64,000 nucleotides of DNA, taken from contig NZ_LAZS01000009.1 of the NCBI RefSeq assembly GCF_002007205.1, forward strand, positions 186,001 to 250,000. Reading direction: 5' to 3'. The DNA is from Ensifer adhaerens (GTDB lineage Bacteria > Pseudomonadota > Alphaproteobacteria > Rhizobiales > Rhizobiaceae). A program made the translations under genes and the position numbers. The notes beneath the pieces were generated by a model. That model was not told where the DNA came from and did not search any database. It worked only from the letters and a program-made list of their open reading frames with translations. Of this stretch, positions 25,151-33,566 are shown in pieces; within the stretch, counting starts at the first letter, position 1; each line of letters begins with the position of its first letter.

Positions 25151-26257
25151 ATGCAGCTTTTTGCGGGAAAATGGCGGGAACGGATGGGATGGGGCGCGCC
25201 GGTGTCGGTCGCGCTGCACCTCGTCGTTGCCTTCTTCCTGCTGTTCGATCTGCCGCTGGAACTGCCGAAGCCGCCGAAGGAACAAACGGTCAACGTCGAG
25301 CTCGTTCCGCCGCCTGCAGAGGCAAAGGAGCCGAAGAAGGCCGAGCAGAAACAGGCAGAGCAAAAGAAGGCGGGACCGAAAAAAGGCGAAGAGAAGAAGG
25401 CTGAACAGCCAAAGCCGCAGCCCAAACCCAAGCCCCAGCCGAAGGCAGACCCGAAGCCGCAACCCAAGCCGGCGCAGCAACTGCCGCAATCCTTCGCCTC
25501 GGCCATGGCCAAGACCAAGCAGGACAACAAGGAGGCAGAGCTTCCGCCGGCTGCGCGCGCGACGGAGAAAAAGACCGAGGCTTCCGAGCCGGCAAAGGCC
25601 GTGGATGACAAGGCAAAGCCGGCGGATAAGCCGGCAACGGTGTCGGCGAAACAGGACGAAGCGCCGGCACAGCAAAAAAAGCCGTTGCCGACTTTGGCTG
25701 TGCCGGGGAAAACACCACAGGCGGCGACGGACCAAAAGCCGCCCGTGACGGTGGCCGAGGCCAAAACTGAGGCGAAGGACGTGCAAAGATCTGGGGCCGA
25801 GCCGCTCGGGGATAAAACCAAGATGAAACCGACCGAAGCTGCGGCAAAGGTCGATTTAGTTCCCGCGCCAAGCAAACTGACAGAGGCCAAAGTCCTTTAT
25901 TCGGAGAAGGCAATTACCGACCCGCGTTTCAAGCAGGCGCTGCTCCAATTGCCACTGAAGGTGCGGATTAGGCAGCTTTGCACCGGCGAGGCTTTCGAAC
26001 AGATCCGGCACCAGCGTCCGAATAATCCGCCCCAGGGGCTGGTGCCATTCGGCCCCAAGGGAGGGTTCATCTTCGAGAACCGGATGGACGCCAGCGGCGG
26101 CGCCTATCACAACAAGTCGAATTGGTATGATGTCGATTTTAAGTGCCTGCTCAACGAGGATGCAACGGAGGTGATCTCCTTCAGCATCGCCATCGGCAAC
26201 GACATCGTGCCTAAGTCGACATGGAAGGAACGTCGCCTGCAACAGCCACCGGGCTGA
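25151..26257 (+). CDS. DUF930 protein with TolA/TonB-like membrane anchor and Lys/Pro/Ala linker
   Basis: 368 residues from the ATG at 25151; a TTG at 25145 and an ATG at 25184 (better ribosome site) are alternatives. One N-terminal membrane helix (VALHLVVAFFLLFDLPLEL) precedes a low-complexity linker at about residues 45-235, rich in Lys, Pro, Ala, Gln and Glu (repeats such as PKPQPKPKPQPK). The C-terminal DUF930 domain (about 245-366) starts at ITDPRFKQALLQLP and has two cysteines (RQLCTGEA, FKCLLNED). The layout is that of an inner-membrane-anchored, periplasm-spanning protein of the TonB/TolA type, but the C-terminal domain is not TonB. Its function is unknown. No ExbB/ExbD or Tol genes are adjacent. 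Confidence 0.85.
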   Translation: MQLFAGKWRERMGWGAPVSVALHLVVAFFLLFDLPLELPKPPKEQTVNVELVPPPAEAKEPKKAEQKQAEQKKAGPKKGEEKKAEQPKPQPKPKPQPKADPKPQPKPAQQLPQSFASAMAKTKQDNKEAELPPAARATEKKTEASEPAKAVDDKAKPADKPATVSAKQDEAPAQQKKPLPTLAVPGKTPQAATDQKPPVTVAEAKTEAKDVQRSGAEPLGDKTKMKPTEAAAKVDLVPAPSKLTEAKVLYSEKAITDPRFKQALLQLPLKVRIRQLCTGEAFEQIRHQRPNNPPQGLVPFGPKGGFIFENRMDASGGAYHNKSNWYDVDFKCLLNEDATEVISFSIAIGNDIVPKSTWKERRLQQPPG

Positions 26258-26384
26258 TCCTTTGACGCCTCATACGGAATTGCTGGCAGCGACGCTCTTG
26301 CAGCCGCTTCGGACCTATCATCCGCGGCAGTCCCGTGCCTCCGTCTAGGCCGGCACCCGCCGAACGCGTGCCTTGCACGGTTTC

Positions 26385-26414
26385 GCCTGCCGAGCCTTTG
26401 GAGACCCGGCAGGC
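26385..26414. other. Inverted repeat in the gap between convergent genes
   Basis: GCCTGCCG (26385-26392) and CGGCAGGC (26407-26414) form an 8-bp stem with a 14-base loop in the 200-base gap between the DUF930 and MFS genes. There is no T-run. It may be a weak terminator for either gene. Confidence 0.35.
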
Positions 26415-26456
26415 TCAGATGCGAGTTGCCACTCCCGCACTGATCTCTTGGGTCAG

Positions 26457-27659
26457 CTACTCCGCCGCTTGCAGTGCGCGCTCGCGATAGACCGAGACCA
26501 GCGAGGTCCCGAGCATCGCGGCCACCGCTGCAAAGAGGAAGACGCCGGCCGGCCCCTGCAGTTCGACGAGCAGGCCGCCGAGGATTGCGCCGGTGGAAAT
26601 GGCGATCTGGAAGGTGGTGAGCGTTGCAGCGCCCGCACCTTCGGCCTCGTCGCCGGCCGCCCGGCTCAGGAACGACTGGACGCTGACCGGCAGGGCGCCG
26701 AAGGCGAAGCCCCAGGCGGCCGTCGCGACGATGGCGACAGCCGGCAGCGCGCCGGCAAGCGCAAGCACCAGAGTGGTGACGGCGACGCCGGCGGCGGCCG
26801 ACATCATCGCTAAGCGCGTGCTGCGCTCTGCAAGGAAGCCGCCGGCAATGTTGCCGAAGAAGCCGCCGACGCCGAAGGCAAGCAGGATGGCGGTAATGCC
26901 TTCGACGCCGAACTGCGGCACCTGCTCAAGGAACGGGCGAACATAGGTGAAGCCGGCAAAGTGACCGGTGACGACGAGCAGGATCGTTGCAAGGCCGAGC
27001 CGGATCGCCGGGCGCTTCAGGACGTTGAGGATAGTGTCAAGGCCGGTCGTCCCCTTCGGCGGCAGGCGCGGCACGGTCAGCGCTTGGACGATGAAGGTGA
27101 CGATGCCGACGGCGGCGGCAAGCAGGAAGGCATAGCGCCAGCCGAGCGTCGCGCCGATCCATGCTCCGACGGGAGCCGCGCAGACCGTTGCGATCGATAC
27201 GCCCGACATCACGATCGCCATGGCTCGCGGCATCAGCCGGCCGGGAACGAGCCGCATGGCAAGCGCCAGCGACAGCGCCCAGAAACCGCCAAGGCCGATG
27301 CCGAGCAGGAAGCGGGCGACGAGCAGCATCGAAAGGCTGGATGCGAAGCCGGCGATCAGGCTGGAAACGATGAGAAGTGCTGTCAGTGCCAGAAGGACGT
27401 TACGCCGGTCGAAGCGACCGGTATAGACGACGATCGCAGGGCCGGCGATGGCCGCGACGACGGCCGTTGTCGTCACCGATTGCCCGGCCGCGCCAACGGT
27501 AACGCCGAGATCAGCCGACATGGGCGTGAGCAGGCTTGCCGGCAGAAATTCCGCTGTAACCAGACCGAAAACGCCGAGCGACAGGGACACGACAGCGGCC
27601 CATAGCGGTTTTTCTTGTTCATCCGCCTCGCCCGTGGGCCGTGCGACGATGCCATCCAT
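26457..27659 (-). CDS. MFS transporter, DHA1 (drug/sugar efflux) type
   Basis: 400 residues from the ATG at 27659, chosen for its GGAGATGAAA ribosome site over the in-frame ATG at 27674. Twelve hydrophobic segments are visible. The loop 2-3 signature GRFDRRNVLL and the LVARFLLGIGLGGFWALSLALAMRL stretch of helices 4-5 are typical of AraJ/NepI/PbuE-type DHA1 exporters. It is probably a proton-coupled exporter of small molecules. It is divergent from an AraC-family regulator 108 bases away, which is its likely controller. Confidence 0.9.
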   Translation of the reverse strand: MDGIVARPTGEADEQEKPLWAAVVSLSLGVFGLVTAEFLPASLLTPMSADLGVTVGAAGQSVTTTAVVAAIAGPAIVVYTGRFDRRNVLLALTALLIVSSLIAGFASSLSMLLVARFLLGIGLGGFWALSLALAMRLVPGRLMPRAMAIVMSGVSIATVCAAPVGAWIGATLGWRYAFLLAAAVGIVTFIVQALTVPRLPPKGTTGLDTILNVLKRPAIRLGLATILLVVTGHFAGFTYVRPFLEQVPQFGVEGITAILLAFGVGGFFGNIAGGFLAERSTRLAMMSAAAGVAVTTLVLALAGALPAVAIVATAAWGFAFGALPVSVQSFLSRAAGDEAEGAGAATLTTFQIAISTGAILGGLLVELQGPAGVFLFAAVAAMLGTSLVSVYRERALQAAE

Positions 27660-27767
27660 AATTTTCATCTCCATTGCAGGTAGTGATGAAGATATGCATG
27701 GCCAGATGGAGTTTCTATGCTAGAAAATCCAAAACACTATGCCGTTTGTCCAAAGCTGGAGTGGCCC

Positions 27768-28706
27768 ATGACCGATGCGCTGACCGACATCCTACGCGGC
27801 CTGAGACTGGACGGAGTGGAATATGGGCGTTGTCAGCCCTGTGCGCCATGGGCAACGTCTTATCCGGCCCAGGAACCGGCACGTTTTCATTTTCTGGCGT
27901 CCGGTTCGGCCCATCTTCAGATGCCCGACGGCACCTGGACTGAATTGGCGCCGGGAGATGCCGTGCTACTGCCGCGCGGCGACGCGCATGTGCTCGCCAG
28001 CAAGCCCGGCCTGCCGACGATCTCCATCCGCGACCTGCCGAAGCGGCAGCTTTGCGACGGCATCGTCGACGTGCAGTGCCCCAACTCGGACAGCCAGAAC
28101 CTTCTGTTTTTCGCGGTGATGCAGTTCAACGTCGACCGGCTGCACCCGCTCCTGCAACTGATGCCGTCGGTGATGCGCACGAGCGACCTTGCCTCGAGCG
28201 AGCCGTCGATCCCGTCGCTACTCGATACCATGACGCGCGAGGCGGCGATGCAGCGCGTCGGCTCGGGCGGCATCCTGGCGCGGCTTGCCGACGTGCTGAC
28301 CGCCACGATCATCCGCGCCTGGGTCGAGCATGGCTGCGGCACGGCGACGGGGTGGCTCGCCGCGGTGCGCCACCCGGAAGTGGGCCGGGTCCTTGCCGCC
28401 ATTCACCTCGACCCGACGAAGGACTGGACGGTGCCGGAGCTTGCCAAGTTGATGGGTGCGTCGCGCTCCGGCTTCGCCCAACGTTTCGCCGATACGGTCG
28501 GCGAAACGCCGGCCCGTTATGTCGCCCGCATGCGCATGCACCAGGCGCATCAGTGGCTGCGTGAAGGAAAGCGTGTCGCCCATGTCGCCAACCGTCTCGG
28601 TTATGATTCCGAGGCGTCGTTCAGCCGCGCCTTCCGCAAGATCATGGGCGCGCCGCCAAGCCATTCGCGAAACCTGATGTCGGCTCCCGAGCAGATCGCT
28701 TCCTGA
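27768..28706 (+). CDS. AraC-family transcriptional regulator with cupin sensor domain
   Basis: 312 residues from the ATG at 27768 (GGAG 8 bases upstream; a longer frame begins at 27717). The N-terminal cupin-like AraC_binding_2 domain covers about 1-190 (ELAPGDAVLLPRGDAH, QLMPSVMRT). The C-terminal pair of helix-turn-helix motifs covers about 210-305 (WTVPELAKLMGASRSGFAQRF and VAHVANRLGYDSEASFSRAF). It is divergent from the MFS gene and probably activates it in response to a small molecule. The ligand is unknown. Confidence 0.92.
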   Translation: MTDALTDILRGLRLDGVEYGRCQPCAPWATSYPAQEPARFHFLASGSAHLQMPDGTWTELAPGDAVLLPRGDAHVLASKPGLPTISIRDLPKRQLCDGIVDVQCPNSDSQNLLFFAVMQFNVDRLHPLLQLMPSVMRTSDLASSEPSIPSLLDTMTREAAMQRVGSGGILARLADVLTATIIRAWVEHGCGTATGWLAAVRHPEVGRVLAAIHLDPTKDWTVPELAKLMGASRSGFAQRFADTVGETPARYVARMRMHQAHQWLREGKRVAHVANRLGYDSEASFSRAFRKIMGAPPSHSRNLMSAPEQIAS

Positions 28707-28729
28707 ACCGCGCGGCGCCGACGGGCATT

Positions 28730-28827
28730 AGAGCGCGTCGCGACCTTTCAGATTCGCGCTTTAAGTGATTGATTTGTCGCATATCGTCGTCGCAAAACCG
28801 CTGCGCACTTTTGGGCGACATGCTCTA
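28730..28827. repeat. RIME-type rhizobial intergenic repeat element
   Basis: A 98-base element bounded by terminal inverted repeats TAGAGC (28730-28735) and GCTCTA (28822-28827). Its interior contains GCGACCTTTCAGATTCGCGC, GTCGCATATCGTCGTCGCAA and GCACTTTTGGGCGACATGC. This composition is familiar from abundant Sinorhizobium/Rhizobium/Agrobacterium intergenic repeats. Its right end supplies the TAG stop codon of the autotransporter gene on the minus strand. Recognised from memory of rhizobial intergenic sequences; copy number was not measured. Confidence 0.7.
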
Positions 28828-31623
28828 GAACCTGACGGCCAGATCGGCCCGGACGCCATGGTCCTGCGCCGTCGAGGCGATCTGCCCCTGATAGGAGATG
28901 CCAAGCGTTGCCGCAGGAGTGACGGCGAAATCGACGCCGGCCTCGATGAGGGCGCTGTCGCGCGCGATCGGCGCGCCAGCGACGGAGAAGGCGTCGCTGC
29001 CCGCAAACGCTTGAACGACCGCCGGCGTGACATCGCCATAGGCGTGCCGCCAACCGACGAGGCCGCGGGCGGTGGCCTTGGCCGGTCCGAGCGCCAAATC
29101 GGTCGCGAGGCGCAGGCCGAGCGTGGTGAAGGTCACGTCGTCGGATACTCCGCGCACGGAAAGCGCCGCCGCGCCGCCCTTCTCCGTGAAACCGTCGGTA
29201 TGCACGTTGACATAGGCGAGGTTGGCAAAGGGCTCGAAAGAGAGACCGTCCGCCTGCAAGCCGTAGCCGAGTTCGCCGAATACCTGGGTCGTGCCGGCGC
29301 GATAGTCCGCGCTCAGGCTGTCGACGAGCGCCGGCGAGAGGATATTGCGGCTGCTGTCGATATCGCTCCAGGTATAGGCAAAGCCCGAGCGGAACGACAG
29401 GACGCCCCACTGCGTGCCGCCATAGGCGCCGAGATGGTAATTGTTGCTGGAGGCCGAAGAGCGGCGGTCGTCGACCTCGAAGCTCGACGAGCTGTAGCCG
29501 CCGAGGAAGCCGAGCCTCCAGTCGTCGTTGACGAGGCCGTCCAGACCGACGACGAAACCGCCGGTCGAGCGCGACTGCCTGGCGGTGTCGCCGTTGCCAT
29601 CAGTATGCCCCCAGGAGCCGAAGGCCGAGCCCCAGGCACCGAAGCGTTCCGCAGTCGCGATCGACCCGGTGGTGAGATCGTCCGTCGCCACGATCGGCAG
29701 CGCCTTCGCGCCGACGGTCTCGAAGGCCGAGCGCAGCCGGTCGTTCATCTGGTTGCCGACGACCTGGCTGTTCTCGATCAGGCCGGTCACGGTCGAGCCG
29801 TAGACCTCGCCGGGAAGCTGGCCGAAAAGGTCGGCGGCGATGCCGGCATCGAGCGTGACCGCGAGATCGTGGAGCGATCGGCCGATACCGAGGCGCTCGA
29901 TCGCGGCGGCGGCTGCCGCCCCGTTGCGGGTTTCCGCCAAATCCGCGAAGGCGACGCCGTTGCGGGTGACATCCAGATAGACGGCGTTGGGGTCGTAGGA
30001 CAACGTGAGATCAAGGAAGGCATAACAGCCACAGTCATCCTCGAAACGCCCGGTTACGCCGCCAAGGGCGGAAAGGATGGTATGGCGGCCGTCGCCCTTG
30101 TAGTCTTCAGGCCTGATCATGACATCGACCGCACCGGCGATATCGGCCGTGCCGGTGACATCGAGCCGGCTAGTGCCATCGGGTGCGTCGAGATTGACGA
30201 GGAACCAGGCATCGCGCGACTGGCGATAGTTGCCGTCTACTGTGAGGGTGCCGCCCTTGCGACCCCAGCCAGGATTGACGGCACCGCGATTGTCGACGTT
30301 GCCACGGATCGTGCCATTGCCCGAAAGCATGCCGCCACCGTCGACGAAAGTCTCAGAGGCAATGCTGCCGCCAATCGCCAAGATGCCGCCATCGATGCGC
30401 GTGGGGCCCTGATACGTACTGTTCCCGGTCAGCTTCAATACGCCGTCACCTGATTTGATCAGCCCTCCGGCACCGGTGATGTTGTTTGACCACTCGCTTT
30501 CGCCATCCTGGATCGTGATATGGAAATCACCCCAGTCGAATTTTCCGGGGCCGCGCACTGCCCGGCCGGCGCTGACCATGCCGTAGCCAAACACAGGGTC
30601 GACGCCCGGACGACCATAATCGGTGGCCGTGCCCAGCAAGACCTGCCTGATCTGAGCCATGGTCATGTAGGGAAACGCCTGCGCGACCAGCGCTGCCGTC
30701 CCCGCGACGAACGGGGCGGCCAGCGATGTGCCTGTTTGCTTGCTGTATCCGCCGCCAGGAGTGGCGACGAGAATATCGTCCGCATCTCCCACCCACGCCC
30801 ATTCGCTCTTCTCCTGATCCCATCGCCAACCGTCGGTGCCACCGGGGGCGGCAAGGCAAAAGTTCAGGGCGACGCCGCACATGTTCGACCAAACTGGCAT
30901 TTGCCATGGGCCCGTCGCCACCACCGCAAGCCAACCATGCTCCAGTTCGGGAAAGAGGTGCGGAAGACCAGCCAGCGCAGACGGCTGAGTATTGCCCTCG
31001 TTCATCGCTGCGAAGACGAGCAGCGCTCCTCGCGAAACGGCGTAGCGATAGGTTGATAGATTTTCTTTGATATCTTTCTCGATATCTTCGACGGTGACGT
31101 CTGTAATGAACCTTCCGCCATGGCTGTTGTTGAAGATCCGAACGCCTTGGTCGACAAGTTTACGAATGCCATAGTTCGTGGCATCAAAATTGACCTGGCC
31201 GGGGTTGCCCGATCCCCCTATGGAAACGATCGTCGCGCCAGGGGCAATGCCGTGCATGCCGATCCCATCGCGATTGGCAGCGATGACGGAGGCTACGGAC
31301 GTCCCGTGACCATCGGAGTCGAGATGCCATGGCTTTGCCGGATCGTAGGTTATTCCCTCCGCATAGCGTCCAGAAAATTCCGGGTGAGTGATGTCTAGTC
31401 CGCTGTCCACCACGCCGACCTTGATGCCGCTGCCGTCGTAACCGAGCATGTAGGCATATTCCGCATGGATCGCCGCTAGCCCCCATTGCGCGTTGAATTC
31501 CGGCGTTCGCCATGTCGCGGGATCGCGGGGATCGCCACTGTCTGCGGCGAGCGCGGCAGATGACAAGGCGGTCGACAGCGTCAGCGCTGCCAGGTGGATG
31601 ACGGTGCGGAAATTCTTGTTCAA
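28825..31623 (-). CDS. Autotransporter serine protease (subtilisin S8 passenger)
   Basis: About 932 residues from the TTG at 31623, which has a GGGGACC ribosome site and gives a clean signal peptide (FRTVIHLAALTLSTALSSAALA). ATG 31680 and GTG 31689 give longer N-termini without a ribosome site. The peptidase S8 domain follows the signal, with the triad in VVDSGLD (Asp), DGHGTSVASV (His) and GTSLAAPFVAG (Ser). A PATR repeat (GLIKSGDGVLKLTGNSTYQG) leads to a passenger stalk and a C-terminal beta-barrel ending in RF. It should be a surface or secreted protease that may cleave itself or other surface proteins. Its barrel closely resembles that of the autotransporter at 4.6-7.9 kb. Confidence 0.9.
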   Translation of the reverse strand: MNKNFRTVIHLAALTLSTALSSAALAADSGDPRDPATWRTPEFNAQWGLAAIHAEYAYMLGYDGSGIKVGVVDSGLDITHPEFSGRYAEGITYDPAKPWHLDSDGHGTSVASVIAANRDGIGMHGIAPGATIVSIGGSGNPGQVNFDATNYGIRKLVDQGVRIFNNSHGGRFITDVTVEDIEKDIKENLSTYRYAVSRGALLVFAAMNEGNTQPSALAGLPHLFPELEHGWLAVVATGPWQMPVWSNMCGVALNFCLAAPGGTDGWRWDQEKSEWAWVGDADDILVATPGGGYSKQTGTSLAAPFVAGTAALVAQAFPYMTMAQIRQVLLGTATDYGRPGVDPVFGYGMVSAGRAVRGPGKFDWGDFHITIQDGESEWSNNITGAGGLIKSGDGVLKLTGNSTYQGPTRIDGGILAIGGSIASETFVDGGGMLSGNGTIRGNVDNRGAVNPGWGRKGGTLTVDGNYRQSRDAWFLVNLDAPDGTSRLDVTGTADIAGAVDVMIRPEDYKGDGRHTILSALGGVTGRFEDDCGCYAFLDLTLSYDPNAVYLDVTRNGVAFADLAETRNGAAAAAAIERLGIGRSLHDLAVTLDAGIAADLFGQLPGEVYGSTVTGLIENSQVVGNQMNDRLRSAFETVGAKALPIVATDDLTTGSIATAERFGAWGSAFGSWGHTDGNGDTARQSRSTGGFVVGLDGLVNDDWRLGFLGGYSSSSFEVDDRRSSASSNNYHLGAYGGTQWGVLSFRSGFAYTWSDIDSSRNILSPALVDSLSADYRAGTTQVFGELGYGLQADGLSFEPFANLAYVNVHTDGFTEKGGAAALSVRGVSDDVTFTTLGLRLATDLALGPAKATARGLVGWRHAYGDVTPAVVQAFAGSDAFSVAGAPIARDSALIEAGVDFAVTPAATLGISYQGQIASTAQDHGVRADLAVRF

Positions 31624-31978
31624 GGTAGGTCCCCAATGGCCGGCGACGTGGCGCGGGGGCGCAAGACGTTGAAAGGACATGGAGTTCACGGCGCGAGCCG
31701 CGCGAAACTATCCTTGGGAACCGGCCAACGAAATACGGCAGTTGCCGTAGTTCGTGTCGAACTGCCGGTCGAATTGCGGGGGGTATGGTCCGTCGAGCTC
31801 GCTGGTCGTGACTGCACGCCGTGCCTGCAATCGATCGCCGTTTCGACGCACGGTCCGTTGCCGCCCACTTGAATCCTCTCGGCGGTGCTTCGCGTGCCAT
31901 CACGTTCAGCGATCCCCCGAGAATAGCTTCATGGTCAGAAAGGGCGGCGGACCTGGGCCACCGCCCCCTTGTCCCTGA
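31624..31978. other. 355-base region upstream of the protease autotransporter
   Basis: It holds the autotransporter promoter and leader and the terminator of the adjacent amino-acid antiporter gene. No separate gene was found. Confidence 0.5.
31937..31966 (-). terminator. Terminator of the decarboxylase-antiporter operon
   Basis: On the minus strand GGGCGGTGG (31966-31958), loop CCCAGGT, CCGCCGCCC (31950-31942), then TTTCT: a 9-bp stem including one T-G wobble pair. It lies 12 bases past the antiporter stop codon. Confidence 0.7.
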
Positions 31979-33544
31979 CTATTGCGCCGGCTGGCTTTCT
32001 GCCGGAAGCACGGCCGCCGGCGATCCGGGCGCGGGCTGAACGGTGCTTTCCACCGGCGGTACCGGCGAGCGGGTGCGCAGCGTTTCGGCGCGATGGCGGC
32101 CGACCGAGACCCAGAACAGCGCGACGAGGGCTGCGACCGTCACGGTCACGGTCACATAGCGGATCCAGGTCGGCGCGTGGCCGCCCGGGTCGATGTGCTT
32201 CTCGTCGATCTCGCGCTTGCGGGTGATCGCGGCCGAGTAGAACACGATCGTCGAGATCACGAAGATCAGCGACCAGCGCGTCTGCTCGCCATCCGAGCCG
32301 ATCAGCGCCACCAGGCTGTAGATCGCCGCCGCCAGGCCGATGATCACGTACCAATTGTAGGTACTTGCCGGCATCTTCTTGTAGCCGAGCACCTTGATGG
32401 AGATCGCCGAGTAGATATAGGGCAAGAGCGTCATGATCACCGCGATCGAGGCGATCTTGCCGAACTGCTCGCTGGCGGTCGGCGACATCGTCGCGAAGAC
32501 CTGCACGGTCATGATGACCGCAACGATCGCAAGGCCCGCCGAGGGAACACCCTTGGAATTGACCTTGGCGAAGATCGAGCCGAAGAGGCCATCATCGGCT
32601 GCGGCTTTTGCCGTCTGTCCGACGAGCAGCGTCCATCCCGCAAGCGACCCGAGGCAGCCGAGGGCCGCGCAGATTGCGACGACGGCGCCCGCCGTATCGC
32701 CGAGCGCCAGGCGCGCTGCATCGGCAAAGGGTGCGGAGGATGCGATCAGCTCCTTGTTTGGAATCATGCCCATGATCACGGTCGAGGACAGGATGTAGGC
32801 GACGGCGGCAAGGATGACGCCGCCGACGGTGGCGATCGGTACGTTGCGCTGCGGGTCACGCACGACGCCGGCCGAGACCGATGCGCTTTCGACCCCGATG
32901 AAGGCCCAGAGCGTGAAGTTGAGCGTCGCCATGATCGCCGCCCAGCTGTCCTTGCCGGATACGTTCCAGCCCTCGGAGAAGGTTGCCGGCGAGAACCAGA
33001 ACCAGCCGAAGATCGCCATGCCGAGGATCGGCACCAGTGCGAAGGAGGTGGTGAAGGACTGCAGCCGTCCGACGACGTTCGGCCCGAGGATGTTGGCGTA
33101 GGTGAAGAACCAGATCAGCGCCACCTGCGCCAGCGCCGAGACGAGCGGATCGCGCAGCATCGGGAAGAAGGCGGTGAGGTAGCCGAGGCCGGCGACCGCA
33201 AGGCCGACGTTGCCGACCACATTTGCCAGCCAGTAGATCAGGTTCGTCTGGTAGCCCATATAGTCGCCGAAGGCCTTGCGCGTATAGGCGTAAGGTCCGC
33301 CGGCGGCGGGATCGATCGCCGCCAGCTTGGCAAAGGTCAACGCCAGCGCGATCGCTCCGGCAATCGTGATCAGCCATCCGAAGACGGCGATGGACCCGAC
33401 TGCGGCAAGGTTCGCCGGTAGCATGAAGACGCCCGAGCCCATCATGTTGCCCGCGACCATCAAGGTCGCGGGCACGAGCCCGATCTTGGCGGAGTCCGCC
33501 ACACCCGAGGATGTGGCTTTGGATGCGGTATCGACAGCAGCCAT
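31979..33544 (-). CDS. APC-family amino-acid/amine antiporter, AdiC/PotE-like
   Basis: 521 residues with about twelve membrane segments. The helix-1 motif VAGNMMGSGVFMLPANLA, helix-3 GGPYAYTRKAFGDY and helix-6 WAFIGVESASVSAG match the arginine/agmatine and ornithine/putrescine exchangers (AdiC, PotE, CadB). It has an additional Pro/Ala-rich C-terminal tail of about 35 residues. It is encoded 22 bases downstream of an inducible-type decarboxylase. This suggests exchange of an external basic amino acid for its decarboxylated amine, consuming a cytoplasmic proton. Which amino acid is not clear from sequence. Confidence 0.9.
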   Translation of the reverse strand: MAAVDTASKATSSGVADSAKIGLVPATLMVAGNMMGSGVFMLPANLAAVGSIAVFGWLITIAGAIALALTFAKLAAIDPAAGGPYAYTRKAFGDYMGYQTNLIYWLANVVGNVGLAVAGLGYLTAFFPMLRDPLVSALAQVALIWFFTYANILGPNVVGRLQSFTTSFALVPILGMAIFGWFWFSPATFSEGWNVSGKDSWAAIMATLNFTLWAFIGVESASVSAGVVRDPQRNVPIATVGGVILAAVAYILSSTVIMGMIPNKELIASSAPFADAARLALGDTAGAVVAICAALGCLGSLAGWTLLVGQTAKAAADDGLFGSIFAKVNSKGVPSAGLAIVAVIMTVQVFATMSPTASEQFGKIASIAVIMTLLPYIYSAISIKVLGYKKMPASTYNWYVIIGLAAAIYSLVALIGSDGEQTRWSLIFVISTIVFYSAAITRKREIDEKHIDPGGHAPTWIRYVTVTVTVAALVALFWVSVGRHRAETLRTRSPVPPVESTVQPAPGSPAAVLPAESQPAQ

Positions 33545-33566
33545 GTTTGTCGCTCCTGAAGCCGGT

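Noticed and set aside
25370-25480. Short repeats in the DUF930 gene as a CRISPR or tandem-repeat array
   Set aside because: They are in-frame Pro/Lys codon repeats within a coding linker, without unique spacers.
24869-25786. Leu/Arg-rich open frame opposite the DUF930 gene
   Set aside because: It is an artefact of reading the Lys/Pro/Ala repeat linker backwards; codon bias supports the plus-strand frame.
28765-30453. 562-codon open frame antisense to the protease autotransporter
   Set aside because: It mirrors the autotransporter barrel in the opposite frame, has no domain and starts inside the repeat element.
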